This document shows positions 18,578 through 27,615 of a stretch of 64,000 nucleotides of DNA, piece after piece. The notes under the pieces were generated by a model. That model made no database searches and was not told where the DNA came from. It saw only the letters and a program-made list of their open reading frames with translations. Made by a program: the position numbers and the translations under genes. The stretch lies in the NCBI RefSeq assembly GCF_050589825.1, contig NZ_JBNGOZ010000010.1, forward strand, positions 91,683-155,682, in the 5' to 3' direction. Position 1 is the stretch's first letter; each line of letters begins with the position of its first letter. Source of the DNA: Carboxylicivirga longa (GTDB lineage Bacteria > Bacteroidota > Bacteroidia > Bacteroidales > Marinilabiliaceae).

Positions 18578-19041
18578 ATATATATTTATTAAATAATTTC
18601 TTCTCCTGCCATATATCTATGTATTCCCACAACGAAGTACCAAATATTCCATAGTGCAGCACAAACTCATCTCATAGCATTACTTTGTTGGATATATGCA
18701 ATCCAAAAATAGGCTACCTGGCATGTCGCACAAACAGCCATTCTTACGAACTTGAACAAAAGCCTGCCGAACCCATCCAATCAGGCCGCGAAAGGTTACC
18801 AAAGCTCTTATCTATACTATAAGCTACGTATAAATCTAAAAATGACGCTTACTAGGTCACCGCGCTCTAGTAGAGCATTCAATAAGTTTTAGGGAACGAT
18901 TCAGTAAATGCTTAATTAAATTGAAGCCTTCAGAAAATACTACTTGTGCATTGCACTCAAAATAATTTTTACTTCGCCAATCATGTCATTTACAATACTT
19001 CTGTGTATTTTTAACAGTAATTACCCTGAAAAATAAATCTA
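18578..19041. other. Intergenic region between divergent barrel and MscS genes
   Basis: A 464-bp non-coding stretch that must contain two divergent promoters. It also contains copy C of the dispersed repeat (18869-18923). No open frame of coding character, tRNA or obvious riboswitch was recognised. Confidence 0.5.
18869..18923. repeat. Dispersed hairpin repeat, copy C (lacks the hairpin interior)
   Basis: The left flank AGAGCATTCAATAAGTTTTA matches copy B, and the right part, GAACGATTCAGTAAATGC then TTAATTAAATTG, matches the right arm and flank of copy D (GAACCATTCCCTAAATAC then GTAATTAAAATG). The left arm and loop between them are missing, so this looks like an internally deleted copy. Confidence 0.6.
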
Positions 19042-21465
19042 ATGAGAGTTCTTCGTTTTATTACTCTGGTTTGGTTGCAATACTGCCTGACACTATTACC
19101 CTCGCTGGCCATCAATACACAAACCACTGATACACTAAAGGTAGAATCCATCGACTTGATTGATATACCCAGCGAGAGTGCCATCTCCATCAATAAACTA
19201 AATCAGCTTGAAAAATCTATTCTATCGGAGCATGACCTGATGAAACTTCTAACACGCAGCAAAGCTAAAATGCTAGGCATAGACAGCTTATATGCGGCGG
19301 AACAAGACATTGACCTAATGTCATTCAACAAACGTCACCTATTGAACAAACGCACATTTTGGAGACAACGACGCGAACAACTCATCCTGGTTGAACAAAA
19401 CATCACCGATGAGCTCAGTAAAATTGAAACCATCAGCCAAAGCATATTTCACGACAAGAAAAGGTGGGATTACATCTCTCAGGTAATCAGCGCGGAGAAC
19501 AACGAGACTTTTGTTAATGCTAATATTGATCGGGTACTTGCGAAAAACGACACACTATTGAGACGCGTTAAAAAACAAGGAAACCGCCTGCTTGAGATTC
19601 AGGACAAAGCCATCACTCAACAAACGAATATCTCAACGCTTATCGACCGTATCGATCAGCGCATACAAGCCGAAGAAGATAATATTTTCAAGCGCAGCCC
19701 ACTGCACCCTGCACAATTTCTTAAGCCCGATGCCTACACAACAACCCTTCCTTTGCTAGCCGAAAATATTAAAATCGAAGCCCGCTTGCTGGCCGAATAT
19801 CTAAAGGATAACCAATCTAACATCTTTCTTTTTATCCTATTAATTATACTTGGTATTCTGGGATTTAACAGGCTAAAAAAAGCCATGAGCAAACAAGAGA
19901 ATCAAGGCAACACAGCAGTCTATGCAATACAATTAAACAAACTGTTACAATCCAACAAGAGTGCACTTGCGCTCATTATTATCTGGCTATCCGGACTGGT
20001 ATTCCCCAATCAGCCCTTATTTTTTAAAGATATCATGCGCCTTACCCTTTGCTTTCCTGTAGCCTTCCTACTCCACCAACTCATCGATAAGCGCCTGTTT
20101 AGACCCCTAATAGTAATCTATGTGCTAATTGCCGTACAGGTTGTCGTCAACCAGTTACCCCCCGGTCATATTCTTTATCGCCTCTTCCTGTCGGTAGCAT
20201 CATTAACGGCTGCTATCCTGCTTCTTAAACTACATTCCCAAATAAAGAACCATACTTTTAAAAGCCTGACAATGGCTAAATTGATTAAGCGTCTTCTGCT
20301 TGTTTCAGCTATGTTAGTTGCCTTTACACTCATATTGGGACTGTACGGATTTTTGGCACTCAATGAGTTTATGGTTAATGTAATACTGATCAATACACTC
20401 AGTATTTCCCTCCTTTATGTATCCGTATTAATTGCCAACGGCCTGCTGGAACACCTGTTTAACAAACCACGACTAAGAAACTACAAGGTATTTGAACATT
20501 ATGGACGTCCGCTGCAAAAACACCTAATGACAGCCATTTCATTCTTAAGTAAGCTGGCGGGACTCTATATTCTGTTTATGAGTGTTAACGCCGATGAGGA
20601 AGTGATTGCCTTTTTTCGGGAATTGATAACGCGTGATTTCAAACTCAGTTCAAACGTTTCCTTTTCCATTGGCGGCACCTTCCTGCTCGTTATTATCCTT
20701 TATCTCTCCGTGCTACTATCTAACATTATAAAGGTGCTACTGGAAGAGGATGTTTTAAGCAAAACGAATCTGTCACAGGGTCTGCCCCACACCTTTGCAC
20801 TCCTTGCAAAATACGCCTTTATTACGGTTGGCATAGTACTGGCAGTAAATATGGCGGGCATCCCCACCAGCAGCCTAACAGTGTTGCTGGGAGCCTTTGG
20901 CGTGGGTATTGGTTTTGGCCTTCAAAACATATTCAACAACCTTGTATCGGGTCTCATCCTCTTGTTTGAACGCCCCATCAAAATCGATGATGTGGTGGAA
21001 GTCGGCCAGTTGCTAGGCAAGGTTAAATCCATTGGCATACGATCAAGCGTTGTGCGCACCTTCGATGGTGCCGAAGTAATTGTGCCCAATGGCAACCTGA
21101 TATCCAACGAGGTGATTAACTGGACCCATTCGGATCCCATCAGACGACATGAGGTGTTTGTGGGTGTTGCTTACGGTTCAGATGTATCCAAAGTAAAAGA
21201 TATTTTAAAAGAACAGCTGGGTATGCACACAGACATACTAAAAGATCCGGAGCCCAGCGTACTATTTGTATCACTTGGAGACAGCTCATTGGATTTCAGG
21301 GTTTTGTTCTGGATATCTAAAGTTCAGGAAGGGCTAAAAATAAAAAGTGAGGTAACAAAGATGATCTACGAAGCACTTAACAAAGAAGGCATTCAGATAC
21401 CTTTCCCACAACGCGACATACACATCATCAAAGAGAAAGAGAAACAAGCCCCGGAAAACATTTAA
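19042..21465 (+). CDS. Large MscS-family mechanosensitive channel
   Basis: An 807-residue channel. A signal peptide (about 1-24, LTLLPSLAINTQ) is followed by a periplasmic helical domain of about 230 residues with coiled-coil character. Many membrane helices follow (about 265-600). The conserved MscS core has a Gly/Ala-rich pore helix ending LLGAFGVGIGFGLQNIFNN (about 610-630), the beta domain RPIKIDDVVEVG, and VIVPNGNLISNEVINWTH. This layout resembles MscK/YbdG-like long channels rather than the 286-residue MscS. It releases solutes under osmotic downshock. The diflavin reductase gene follows on the same strand after 57 bp, with no obvious functional link. Confidence 0.92.
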   Translation: MRVLRFITLVWLQYCLTLLPSLAINTQTTDTLKVESIDLIDIPSESAISINKLNQLEKSILSEHDLMKLLTRSKAKMLGIDSLYAAEQDIDLMSFNKRHLLNKRTFWRQRREQLILVEQNITDELSKIETISQSIFHDKKRWDYISQVISAENNETFVNANIDRVLAKNDTLLRRVKKQGNRLLEIQDKAITQQTNISTLIDRIDQRIQAEEDNIFKRSPLHPAQFLKPDAYTTTLPLLAENIKIEARLLAEYLKDNQSNIFLFILLIILGILGFNRLKKAMSKQENQGNTAVYAIQLNKLLQSNKSALALIIIWLSGLVFPNQPLFFKDIMRLTLCFPVAFLLHQLIDKRLFRPLIVIYVLIAVQVVVNQLPPGHILYRLFLSVASLTAAILLLKLHSQIKNHTFKSLTMAKLIKRLLLVSAMLVAFTLILGLYGFLALNEFMVNVILINTLSISLLYVSVLIANGLLEHLFNKPRLRNYKVFEHYGRPLQKHLMTAISFLSKLAGLYILFMSVNADEEVIAFFRELITRDFKLSSNVSFSIGGTFLLVIILYLSVLLSNIIKVLLEEDVLSKTNLSQGLPHTFALLAKYAFITVGIVLAVNMAGIPTSSLTVLLGAFGVGIGFGLQNIFNNLVSGLILLFERPIKIDDVVEVGQLLGKVKSIGIRSSVVRTFDGAEVIVPNGNLISNEVINWTHSDPIRRHEVFVGVAYGSDVSKVKDILKEQLGMHTDILKDPEPSVLFVSLGDSSLDFRVLFWISKVQEGLKIKSEVTKMIYEALNKEGIQIPFPQRDIHIIKEKEKQAPENI

Positions 21466-21522
21466 AGTCTATGATCCGCTGAACAATTTTCAGAATTATG
21501 CATTCCATAATTAAACCTCATT

Positions 21523-23145
21523 ATGATGGAAACATTAGATAATTGCTTATACGTTTTATTCGGTAGCCGAACAGGTAACTCCAAAGCGGTAGCCACGCTG
21601 GCTCACGAATATGCCCAAAGTCTTGGCTATGCGTCGGTTTTAAGCGATATGCAACATATGAATTTTGATGACATCAAACAGGTTCAATATCTCTTGCTTA
21701 TTGTCAGCACCCATGGCGAAGGAGAACCTCCTGTGCAGGCCGAGGATTTCTATTCCTATCTGCACAGCGATAGCCCCGGAAAGCTTGCTACCCAATATGC
21801 TGTTCTGGGACTGGGCGATAGTAGCTACCGCTATTTCTGTCAAACGGGGGAAGACCTGGATAAGCGATTAGCTGCATTGGGTGGGCGACAACTAATGCCT
21901 TTGAAGAAGTGCGACATTGACTTTGAGGAAACAGCCAAAAACTGGATACTACAGGCATTTGAATCGCTGGAGGGACAATTACCCCGGCTCAACAAACCTC
22001 GCAAGAAAGGCTTTATATTTGACCTTAAGCTAAATGATAACATCAGCTCGGCTTATAAAGCAGAGCTGATAGACAAGCACATGCTAACCACTGCCCACAG
22101 CTCTAAGAAAGTACTGCATGTTAGTCTCTCGCTGAAAAATTCAGGCATTGAATACCTTCCGGGTGATGCCCTGGGTGTATATGGTACCAATGCACGCAGC
22201 ATGGTGGATGAATTACTGGATACATTAAATTTTGATAAGGCCTACCCGGTGAAGGAAAAGGACAGTACACGCTTGCTAAAAGATTTACTTATTCACGACT
22301 ATGAGTTAACGCTAATAACACCACTCGTCGTCCGTAACTATGCCTCCCTTGTTAATAACCCAAAACTCAACCACCTGCTCAGTAATAAAAAAGCACTGGA
22401 AAATTATACCAGCGAGAGCGATATCATCGACCTCGTGAAGGACTATCCGGGAAAAATTACGGTAGAGCAATTGCTGAGCGTACTTCGCAAGCTGAGTCAG
22501 CGTCTCTACTCCATCGCGTCAAGCCGAAATGCAGTGGGCGACCGTGCCGATATTACTGTTAAGATCATTGAAAATACAAAGGACGGACGAACCCGCCATG
22601 GGGTATGCTCCTCATTTCTGTGGGAACGCCTGGATGTGAGTGATCGCGTGCCTGTAACACTGGAAACCATCGCTAAATTCAGACTACCCGAAGACGATCA
22701 TGTGCCGATTATTATGATTGCTGCCGGCACAGGCATCGCGCCCTATCGTGCCTTTTTACAGGAACGAGCTGCCCGCAAAGCACCCGGTAAGAACTGGCTA
22801 ATTTTCGGAGAAAGAAACCGCAATACAGATTATCTGTATGAAGAAGAATTAATTGCCTTTAAACAGGTTGGTTATATTGAAAAAATTAACACCGCTTTCT
22901 CGCGCGATCAAAAAGAGAAATTTTATGTGAGCCACCTCATAGAGCAATCTGCTTTGGAGATCATACAATGGATACAGGATGGTGCCATTGTCTATGTATG
23001 TGGCAGTAAAGATCACATGGCCGTTTCGGTACGCCAGTCCTTGATTAAAGCCATTGCACAGGTTATGCACCTTGATAACAATGCTGCAATTGCTTACTTC
23101 GAAACCCTAAAAGCCGCCAAACAATATCAAGAGGAAGTATATTAA
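21523..23145 (+). CDS. Diflavin reductase, CysJ-like (sulfite reductase flavoprotein type)
   Basis: A 540-residue soluble electron-transfer protein. It has a flavodoxin domain (about 8-150; FGSRTGNSKAVA binds FMN phosphate), a connecting/FAD domain (about 195-400; RLYSIASS is the FAD-binding RxYS motif, HGVCSSFLW the pyrophosphate part) and an NADPH domain (GTGIAPYRAFLQER near 406, VYVCGSKDHMA near 493). It passes electrons from NADPH through FAD and FMN. No sulfite reductase hemoprotein (CysI) lies nearby, so the partner may be encoded elsewhere or be another acceptor. Met1 and Met2 are equally plausible starts. Confidence 0.88.
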   Translation: MMETLDNCLYVLFGSRTGNSKAVATLAHEYAQSLGYASVLSDMQHMNFDDIKQVQYLLLIVSTHGEGEPPVQAEDFYSYLHSDSPGKLATQYAVLGLGDSSYRYFCQTGEDLDKRLAALGGRQLMPLKKCDIDFEETAKNWILQAFESLEGQLPRLNKPRKKGFIFDLKLNDNISSAYKAELIDKHMLTTAHSSKKVLHVSLSLKNSGIEYLPGDALGVYGTNARSMVDELLDTLNFDKAYPVKEKDSTRLLKDLLIHDYELTLITPLVVRNYASLVNNPKLNHLLSNKKALENYTSESDIIDLVKDYPGKITVEQLLSVLRKLSQRLYSIASSRNAVGDRADITVKIIENTKDGRTRHGVCSSFLWERLDVSDRVPVTLETIAKFRLPEDDHVPIIMIAAGTGIAPYRAFLQERAARKAPGKNWLIFGERNRNTDYLYEEELIAFKQVGYIEKINTAFSRDQKEKFYVSHLIEQSALEIIQWIQDGAIVYVCGSKDHMAVSVRQSLIKAIAQVMHLDNNAAIAYFETLKAAKQYQEEVY

Positions 23146-23176
23146 CGCTTCTTACTTCAAAACATATCGCCTGATC

Positions 23177-24469
23177 CTAGTAAATCACGCCATCTCGTTC
23201 AGGGCATGGCTCAAGGTGCTTAAGCTGATCAATCCAGGTAGCCTTTTCATCGTAATGCATTAAGAAAGGTTTGTAGGTATGCCGATAGTCACGATGGCGG
23301 ATATACTGAATCTGAAAATACTTCTCCCCATTAACAGGATTCGTCATTATACCCATTACCTGGGCCTTACCCATGGCTGCCGACATGGATGGCGCTGTCA
23401 CCGTTTTGGCCAGACTCGAGGTAACGCGAATGGCATCGGTATAAATCTGGTAGGCCTTGGCTAGGGGCACCTGAAAATAACCATAAGGGCCCGTTTCCCG
23501 CTCAATAAACATGTAATAAGGCACCATGCCCATATTCACCTGCCGATCCCACATGGTAGCCCACACATCTGCTGTGGCATTAATATGATTCAGCAAAGGC
23601 GACTGCGTCCGTATCTCAGCACCCGTGGCACGAATATTACGAACAGCTTCGGCCACCGCACTGTTTGACATCTCCTGATAATGGTTAAAATGCGCCATAA
23701 TGGACAGATGAATACCCTTATGGGTGATTCGTTTAAAAAGATCCAGCATCTCTTGCGCCTCCTCATTATATTGAGGCAGAAAAACAAAGGGCCACCACGT
23801 TAACGCTTTTGTGCCAAAACGGATAGTCTTAAGATTTTTCAGGTCGGCCTTGAAAATGGTATCGATGTATTTGTTAATGGTGCGTGGACTCATAATCATA
23901 GGGTCGCCACCTGTGAACAACAGCTCATGAAGATGATCGTGTTGCTTGAAATAGTCACATACCAAATCTATTTCTTTCATGGAAAACTGTAAATCCAAAT
24001 CCTTCACAAACTGCGGCCAACGGAAACAGAAAGTACAATTGGCATGACAAGTTTGTCCCTGAGTGGGGAAGAAAAGGGCGATATCGCGATATTTATGCTG
24101 TACGCCCGGCAGAGGCTCTCCATTAAGAGTAGGTATGTTGGACTGCTGCTGTGCCGGATGCGGGTTTAGACCCAAACGAATATTATTGGCAATTTGAGTA
24201 AGCTCATGCTGCGGCACACCTTTCTCAACCGCCCACTTCACTTTTTCATAATCCCCCTCGGGCAACATGCGCCGATTAGGGAAGGTGAGAATATAACACG
24301 GATCTTCTTCATAGTTTTTCCAGTCGATAAGATAATCAACCACATAGTTATTGGCCTTAAAGGGTAAAACCTTGGATACGATTTCAATCTCTTGCTTCAC
24401 CTCCTCAGGAAGCATCTTCATATATTCAATCTGCCGAAAATTTTTAACATTATAACTGATGATCTTCAT
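23177..24469 (-). CDS. Lysine 2,3-aminomutase-like radical SAM enzyme (KamA family)
   Basis: A 430-residue protein from the start MKIISYNVKN. The [4Fe-4S] cluster motif CHANCTFC (Cys141, Cys145, Cys148) is the CxxxCxxC of radical SAM enzymes, followed by the glycine-rich SAM motif LLFTGGDPMIMS. The flanks (DIALFFPTQGQTCHANCTFCFRWPQF, THKGIHLSIMAHFNHYQE) match KamA-family proteins. Lining it up by hand with lysine 2,3-aminomutase places Lys383 (NGEK) near the PLP lysine, but the Gly-rich stretch before it differs, so true lysine aminomutase activity is uncertain. It is convergent with the diflavin reductase, 31 bp away. Confidence 0.85.
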   Translation of the reverse strand: MKIISYNVKNFRQIEYMKMLPEEVKQEIEIVSKVLPFKANNYVVDYLIDWKNYEEDPCYILTFPNRRMLPEGDYEKVKWAVEKGVPQHELTQIANNIRLGLNPHPAQQQSNIPTLNGEPLPGVQHKYRDIALFFPTQGQTCHANCTFCFRWPQFVKDLDLQFSMKEIDLVCDYFKQHDHLHELLFTGGDPMIMSPRTINKYIDTIFKADLKNLKTIRFGTKALTWWPFVFLPQYNEEAQEMLDLFKRITHKGIHLSIMAHFNHYQEMSNSAVAEAVRNIRATGAEIRTQSPLLNHINATADVWATMWDRQVNMGMVPYYMFIERETGPYGYFQVPLAKAYQIYTDAIRVTSSLAKTVTAPSMSAAMGKAQVMGIMTNPVNGEKYFQIQYIRHRDYRHTYKPFLMHYDEKATWIDQLKHLEPCPERDGVIY

Positions 24470-24561
24470 ATAGCAAAGTTGTGTAATGGTCTCCACTATA
24501 TAGAACATCAGCTAAGGCCTTTTGTTTCACACCCTGACCTTCAGGCATACTGCTCATCTTA

Positions 24562-24822
24562 TTATGAACAGCGGCCACCGGCGCAGGGGCTGGTACTGAG
24601 AAACACACCAAAACCCAGCCCTATAAAAATATTTTCAGCGGCTTTATCACTCCATAAAACTGGTTCACCTCCACCTTGACCGAAATAAAAGAGCGCATAG
24701 CCTATCAGTGCACCCAGGCTACAATACATTAACACCTGTTTGAACAAAGGCGAGGAGATCCATCGTTTCACCATGCTACGTTCATCCTTAATATTCAGCC
24801 TTTTAAATTTCATTGGGTCCAT
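24562..24822 (-). CDS. Small membrane protein, DUF6132-like
   Basis: An 86-residue protein, last gene of the metal operon, starting 8 bp after the permease stop, which suggests translational coupling. Two hydrophobic helices (about 27-48 and 63-78) precede a short Cys-containing tail ending STSPCAGGRCS. Layout and tail recall the DUF6132 family, whose role is unknown. The paired cysteines could bind metal, in line with the neighbouring HMA proteins, but that is inference. An internal Met at position 17 is an alternative start. Confidence 0.6.
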   Translation of the reverse strand: MDPMKFKRLNIKDERSMVKRWISSPLFKQVLMYCSLGALIGYALFYFGQGGGEPVLWSDKAAENIFIGLGFGVFLSTSPCAGGRCS

Positions 24823-24830
24823 AACGCAAT

Positions 24831-26120
24831 TTATTTACAGGTATATCCCAATCCATTAATGGTATCCCTCACCTTATCCATATCAATTTCAGCACCTTCC
24901 AGCATCACCGTTTTTTCACCCAAGTTAACACTAACACGATCGACAAAATCAAGCTTCTCAAGATTAGTCTCAACACTATTTTTGCAGTGATTACAGGTCA
25001 TGCCCTCTACACTTAGTGTTTTAGTTTGAACAGGTCTGAAAGTAAACTGAGCGGCTGTTTGTTGATTAATAACAGGTGCCGGAGCAGCTTGCTCCTTTTC
25101 GGCCCTATATTTCTGATAATAGCCGTTTAGAATCAGTAACAACATGGCAATACCTGAGGCAATTTGCCACCAACTAAGTCCGCCAATATGCTGATGACCC
25201 AGGTGGGGATCAGCTATTTGTGTGAACCACTGTGCAGGCAATGCATAATCGATGAGCATACCAAAGGCTAAGGCGCCGGCGATGATGGTTCCCAGATAAG
25301 CAAAAAGACTCTTCTTGCCCATTACCTTGCCGATCATGGTAATGGTAGCAGCATTGGTGGCCGGCCCCGCCATGAGCAACACAAAGGCCGCACCGGGACT
25401 AATGCCCTTGAGAATAAGAACAGCCGCCAAGGGAATAGATCCTGTAGCACAAATATAAAGCGGAATCGACACCGCGAGAATAAGCAACATTTGCAAAAAG
25501 GGCGATAGGTTTAAAAGCTCAAAAAAATTATCCGGTATCAAGGCAGAAATTAGGGCGGCGAGCACAAGTCCAATAATCAACCATTTGGAGATATCCTGTA
25601 TAAAAGCCACAAAACCATATTGAAAGACTGATTTAATTTTCTCCAAAAGCGTTTTATTATTCTGCGCATCTCCATGAGGCTTTGCTTCATTGGGTTCATT
25701 GCGCGTAATGCGGCTTGTTATCATACCGCCTGTTATGCCGGTGATTAAAGCGGCCAACGGGCGAACAATAGCGAAGGGCAAGCCCATTAACGAAAAGGTG
25801 GCCAGCATAGAATCAACACCCGTTTGTGGAGTTGATATGAGGAAGGAAACTGTTCCGCCCTTTGAGGCTCCGTTTTTATAGAAGGCAGCACCGGTAGGTA
25901 TCACTCCACAGGAACATAGTGGCAAGGGAATGCCAAACAAGGCGGCCAGGGCCGATGACTTGAAAGGACTGCCATTGAAGTATTTTTCAATACGATGCTT
26001 GGGAATAAAAGCATGCAACAAGCCGGCAAAAAAGAAACCCAATAAAAGGTAAGGCGACATCTCACTTAAGATGCTCACAAAATCTTTGAAAAAAGAAACT
26101 ATAAATGTTTGAAAATCCAT
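24831..26120 (-). CDS. SO_0444-type Cu/Zn efflux permease with C-terminal HMA domain
   Basis: A 429-residue membrane protein. Eight or more helices carry the permease-family signatures PLPLCSCGVIPTG (about 66-78) and YICATGSIPLAAVLILKG, found in the YraQ/ArsP-like (UPF0718) permeases; PAGPATNAATI-like residues are in LMAGPATNAATITMIGKVMG. The last 62 residues (about 368-429) are a ferredoxin-fold heavy-metal domain with GMTCNHC (Cys376, Cys379), preceded by a flexible Ala/Pro/Gln linker. This fusion is characteristic of the SO_0444 Cu/Zn exporters. It sits between an AraC-type metal regulator and a small Cys-tailed protein, which supports metal export. The exact metal is not determined. Confidence 0.85.
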   Translation of the reverse strand: MDFQTFIVSFFKDFVSILSEMSPYLLLGFFFAGLLHAFIPKHRIEKYFNGSPFKSSALAALFGIPLPLCSCGVIPTGAAFYKNGASKGGTVSFLISTPQTGVDSMLATFSLMGLPFAIVRPLAALITGITGGMITSRITRNEPNEAKPHGDAQNNKTLLEKIKSVFQYGFVAFIQDISKWLIIGLVLAALISALIPDNFFELLNLSPFLQMLLILAVSIPLYICATGSIPLAAVLILKGISPGAAFVLLMAGPATNAATITMIGKVMGKKSLFAYLGTIIAGALAFGMLIDYALPAQWFTQIADPHLGHQHIGGLSWWQIASGIAMLLLILNGYYQKYRAEKEQAAPAPVINQQTAAQFTFRPVQTKTLSVEGMTCNHCKNSVETNLEKLDFVDRVSVNLGEKTVMLEGAEIDMDKVRDTINGLGYTCK

Positions 26121-26232
26121 ATTATAACAATTCTATACTTTGCTTATTCATATTTTAGCACTTAAATACAAAGTAAGTCAATAGCTGCCTATGAATGTTA
26201 CATCATTATGGTAAAAGCGTACACCTTTTTAC

Positions 26233-26808
26233 CTACACCTTGTCCAAAGGCTTGCGCAAAGGACTCTTCAACCGCTTAAAGTGCGTCGGGGTCAAGCCTG
26301 TAACCCGTTTAAACTGATTGGACAAATGCTGCGTGCTGCTATAACCAAGCTTCCAGGCTATCTCTTTAATAGTCAACTCACCATAGGCAAGCAACTCTTT
26401 TGCTTTCTCAATCTTCTGATGAATCACATATTTCTCAATAGTGATACCTTCCACCGCCGAAAACAACTTGCTGAGATACGCATAATCATGCCCCAACTCA
26501 GCCGACAAATAAGCAGAGGTGGTAAGCCCCTCCTCATTCAGATCTTCTCCGTGGTGTATCTGCTCTATTATTAGGGTTTTTATACGGGCGATAAGTCTGC
26601 TTTTTTTATCGTCAATAAGTTCGAAACCCTGACTGTACAGCACCTTGCGGATCACCTCCCTCTGTTCGGGCGTAGGCACGGCAGACAGCCTTACCTCCCC
26701 CAAGGAAATACGATCCACATTCAGTTGCAGGCGACTCAACTCATCGCCCACCACCTTCACACAGCGCTGACACACCATGTTTTTAATATACAAAGTTCGT
26801 GTATTCAT
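26233..26808 (-). CDS. AraC-family regulator with N-terminal CxxC metal-binding-like domain
   Basis: A 191-residue protein joining two parts. Residues 1-70 look like a degenerate HMA/MerP ferredoxin-like domain: LYIKNMVCQRCVKVVGDEL with Cys13 and Cys16, and RISLGEVRLSAVP as the second strand. Residues about 85-185 are an AraC double helix-turn-helix (YAYLSKLFSAVEGITIEKYVIHQKIEKAKELL, then TIKEIAWKLGYSSTQHLSNQFKRVTGLTPTHFKRL). The design suggests that metal bound at the CxxC site controls DNA binding and hence the flanking transporters. It lies between the CDF gene (16 bp) and the permease gene (112 bp, with its own likely promoter). Confidence 0.85.
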   Translation of the reverse strand: MNTRTLYIKNMVCQRCVKVVGDELSRLQLNVDRISLGEVRLSAVPTPEQREVIRKVLYSQGFELIDDKKSRLIARIKTLIIEQIHHGEDLNEEGLTTSAYLSAELGHDYAYLSKLFSAVEGITIEKYVIHQKIEKAKELLAYGELTIKEIAWKLGYSSTQHLSNQFKRVTGLTPTHFKRLKSPLRKPLDKV

Positions 26809-26824
26809 GCTTAAAACGATTCAT

Positions 26825-27475
26825 TTAATGTGAATGATGCTCCTTGCCCTTTGGCTTATCCACATCCAATAAAGCAGCTCCTGAATCCTTTAAAAGCCCC
26901 ACCGACCATTTAACAATAACAAAGGCACTGATAATGGCCACGATCGGATCGATAAAGGGGATATTCCACACCATGGCCACAAAAAGGCCGGCAATAGCAG
27001 ACAAACTCGTTAGGGCATCGGCCAACACATGCAAATAAGCCGCTCTGATGTTATGGTCTGACTTCTCCTCATCATGATGCAAAATGAAGGCACTGACCAC
27101 ATTAACAATCAATCCGATAACCGCCACCAGAATAGCCTCCTTATAAACGATATCTGCCGGATTCATCAGGCGTTGAGCCGCCTCGACAAGAATGAGAAAG
27201 GCAAATAAAAGCAGGATCAAACCACTACTGTAACCCGACAGTGATAGAATTTTTTCAGTACTCCCCCGGTAATGGCGCTTAGCCGATAGACGCCGTACAA
27301 AAACATAAGCCAACCAACTTAGTCCAATAGCTAAAACATGCGATCCCATGTGGATACCATCTGCCAGCAAAGCCATCGATTGGGTAGTGATACCAAAGAA
27401 TATTTCCACAAACATAGTAAGCGTGGTGAGGACTACTACCCAAAGTGTTTTCTTTTCGTATTGATGTGTGTCCAT
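26825..27475 (-). CDS. Cation diffusion facilitator without the usual cytoplasmic domain
   Basis: About 216 residues from MDTHQYEKK (27475; a further Met lies at 27493). Six membrane helices carry the CDF metal site: ALLADGIHMGSHVLAIGLSW (an HxxxD-type variant with Asp and His) and AYLHVLADALTSLSAI (second site, HxxxD). The protein ends soon after helix six with SGAALLDVDKPKGKEHHSH. Typical CDF exporters of Zn2+, Cd2+, Co2+ or Ni2+ continue with a 70-100-residue cytoplasmic dimerisation domain, which is absent; a His-rich tail takes its place. It is the first gene of the metal operon. Confidence 0.85.
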   Translation of the reverse strand: MDTHQYEKKTLWVVVLTTLTMFVEIFFGITTQSMALLADGIHMGSHVLAIGLSWLAYVFVRRLSAKRHYRGSTEKILSLSGYSSGLILLLFAFLILVEAAQRLMNPADIVYKEAILVAVIGLIVNVVSAFILHHDEEKSDHNIRAAYLHVLADALTSLSAIAGLFVAMVWNIPFIDPIVAIISAFVIVKWSVGLLKDSGAALLDVDKPKGKEHHSH

Positions 27476-27552
27476 ATCTATCCAGTTAAACACAAAGCAA
27501 GCCGCTTTGTTTGGAAAAACAACTGCCCATCAGAAGCATTTCTGGCCAAGGC

Positions 27553-27582
27553 AAAAAAAAGACAGACCCGAAGGCCTGCCTT
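27553..27582 (-). terminator. Intrinsic terminator of the carboxyltransferase operon
   Basis: On the minus strand a 10-bp stem (with two G-U pairs) is closed by a TTCG tetraloop and followed by eight T residues: AAGGCAGGCC, TTCG, GGTCTGTCTT. It lies 33 bp after the stop of the OadA/PycB-like gene. Confidence 0.92.
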
Positions 27583-27615
27583 AATTTTTGGAGTATATTG
27601 TATTTGATTAAGTTA

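Noticed and set aside
26210..26233. GGTAAAA/TTTTACC inverted repeat overlapping the AraC-type stop codon as a terminator
   Set aside because: The stem is seven bases and AT-rich, and no U-run follows on the minus strand.
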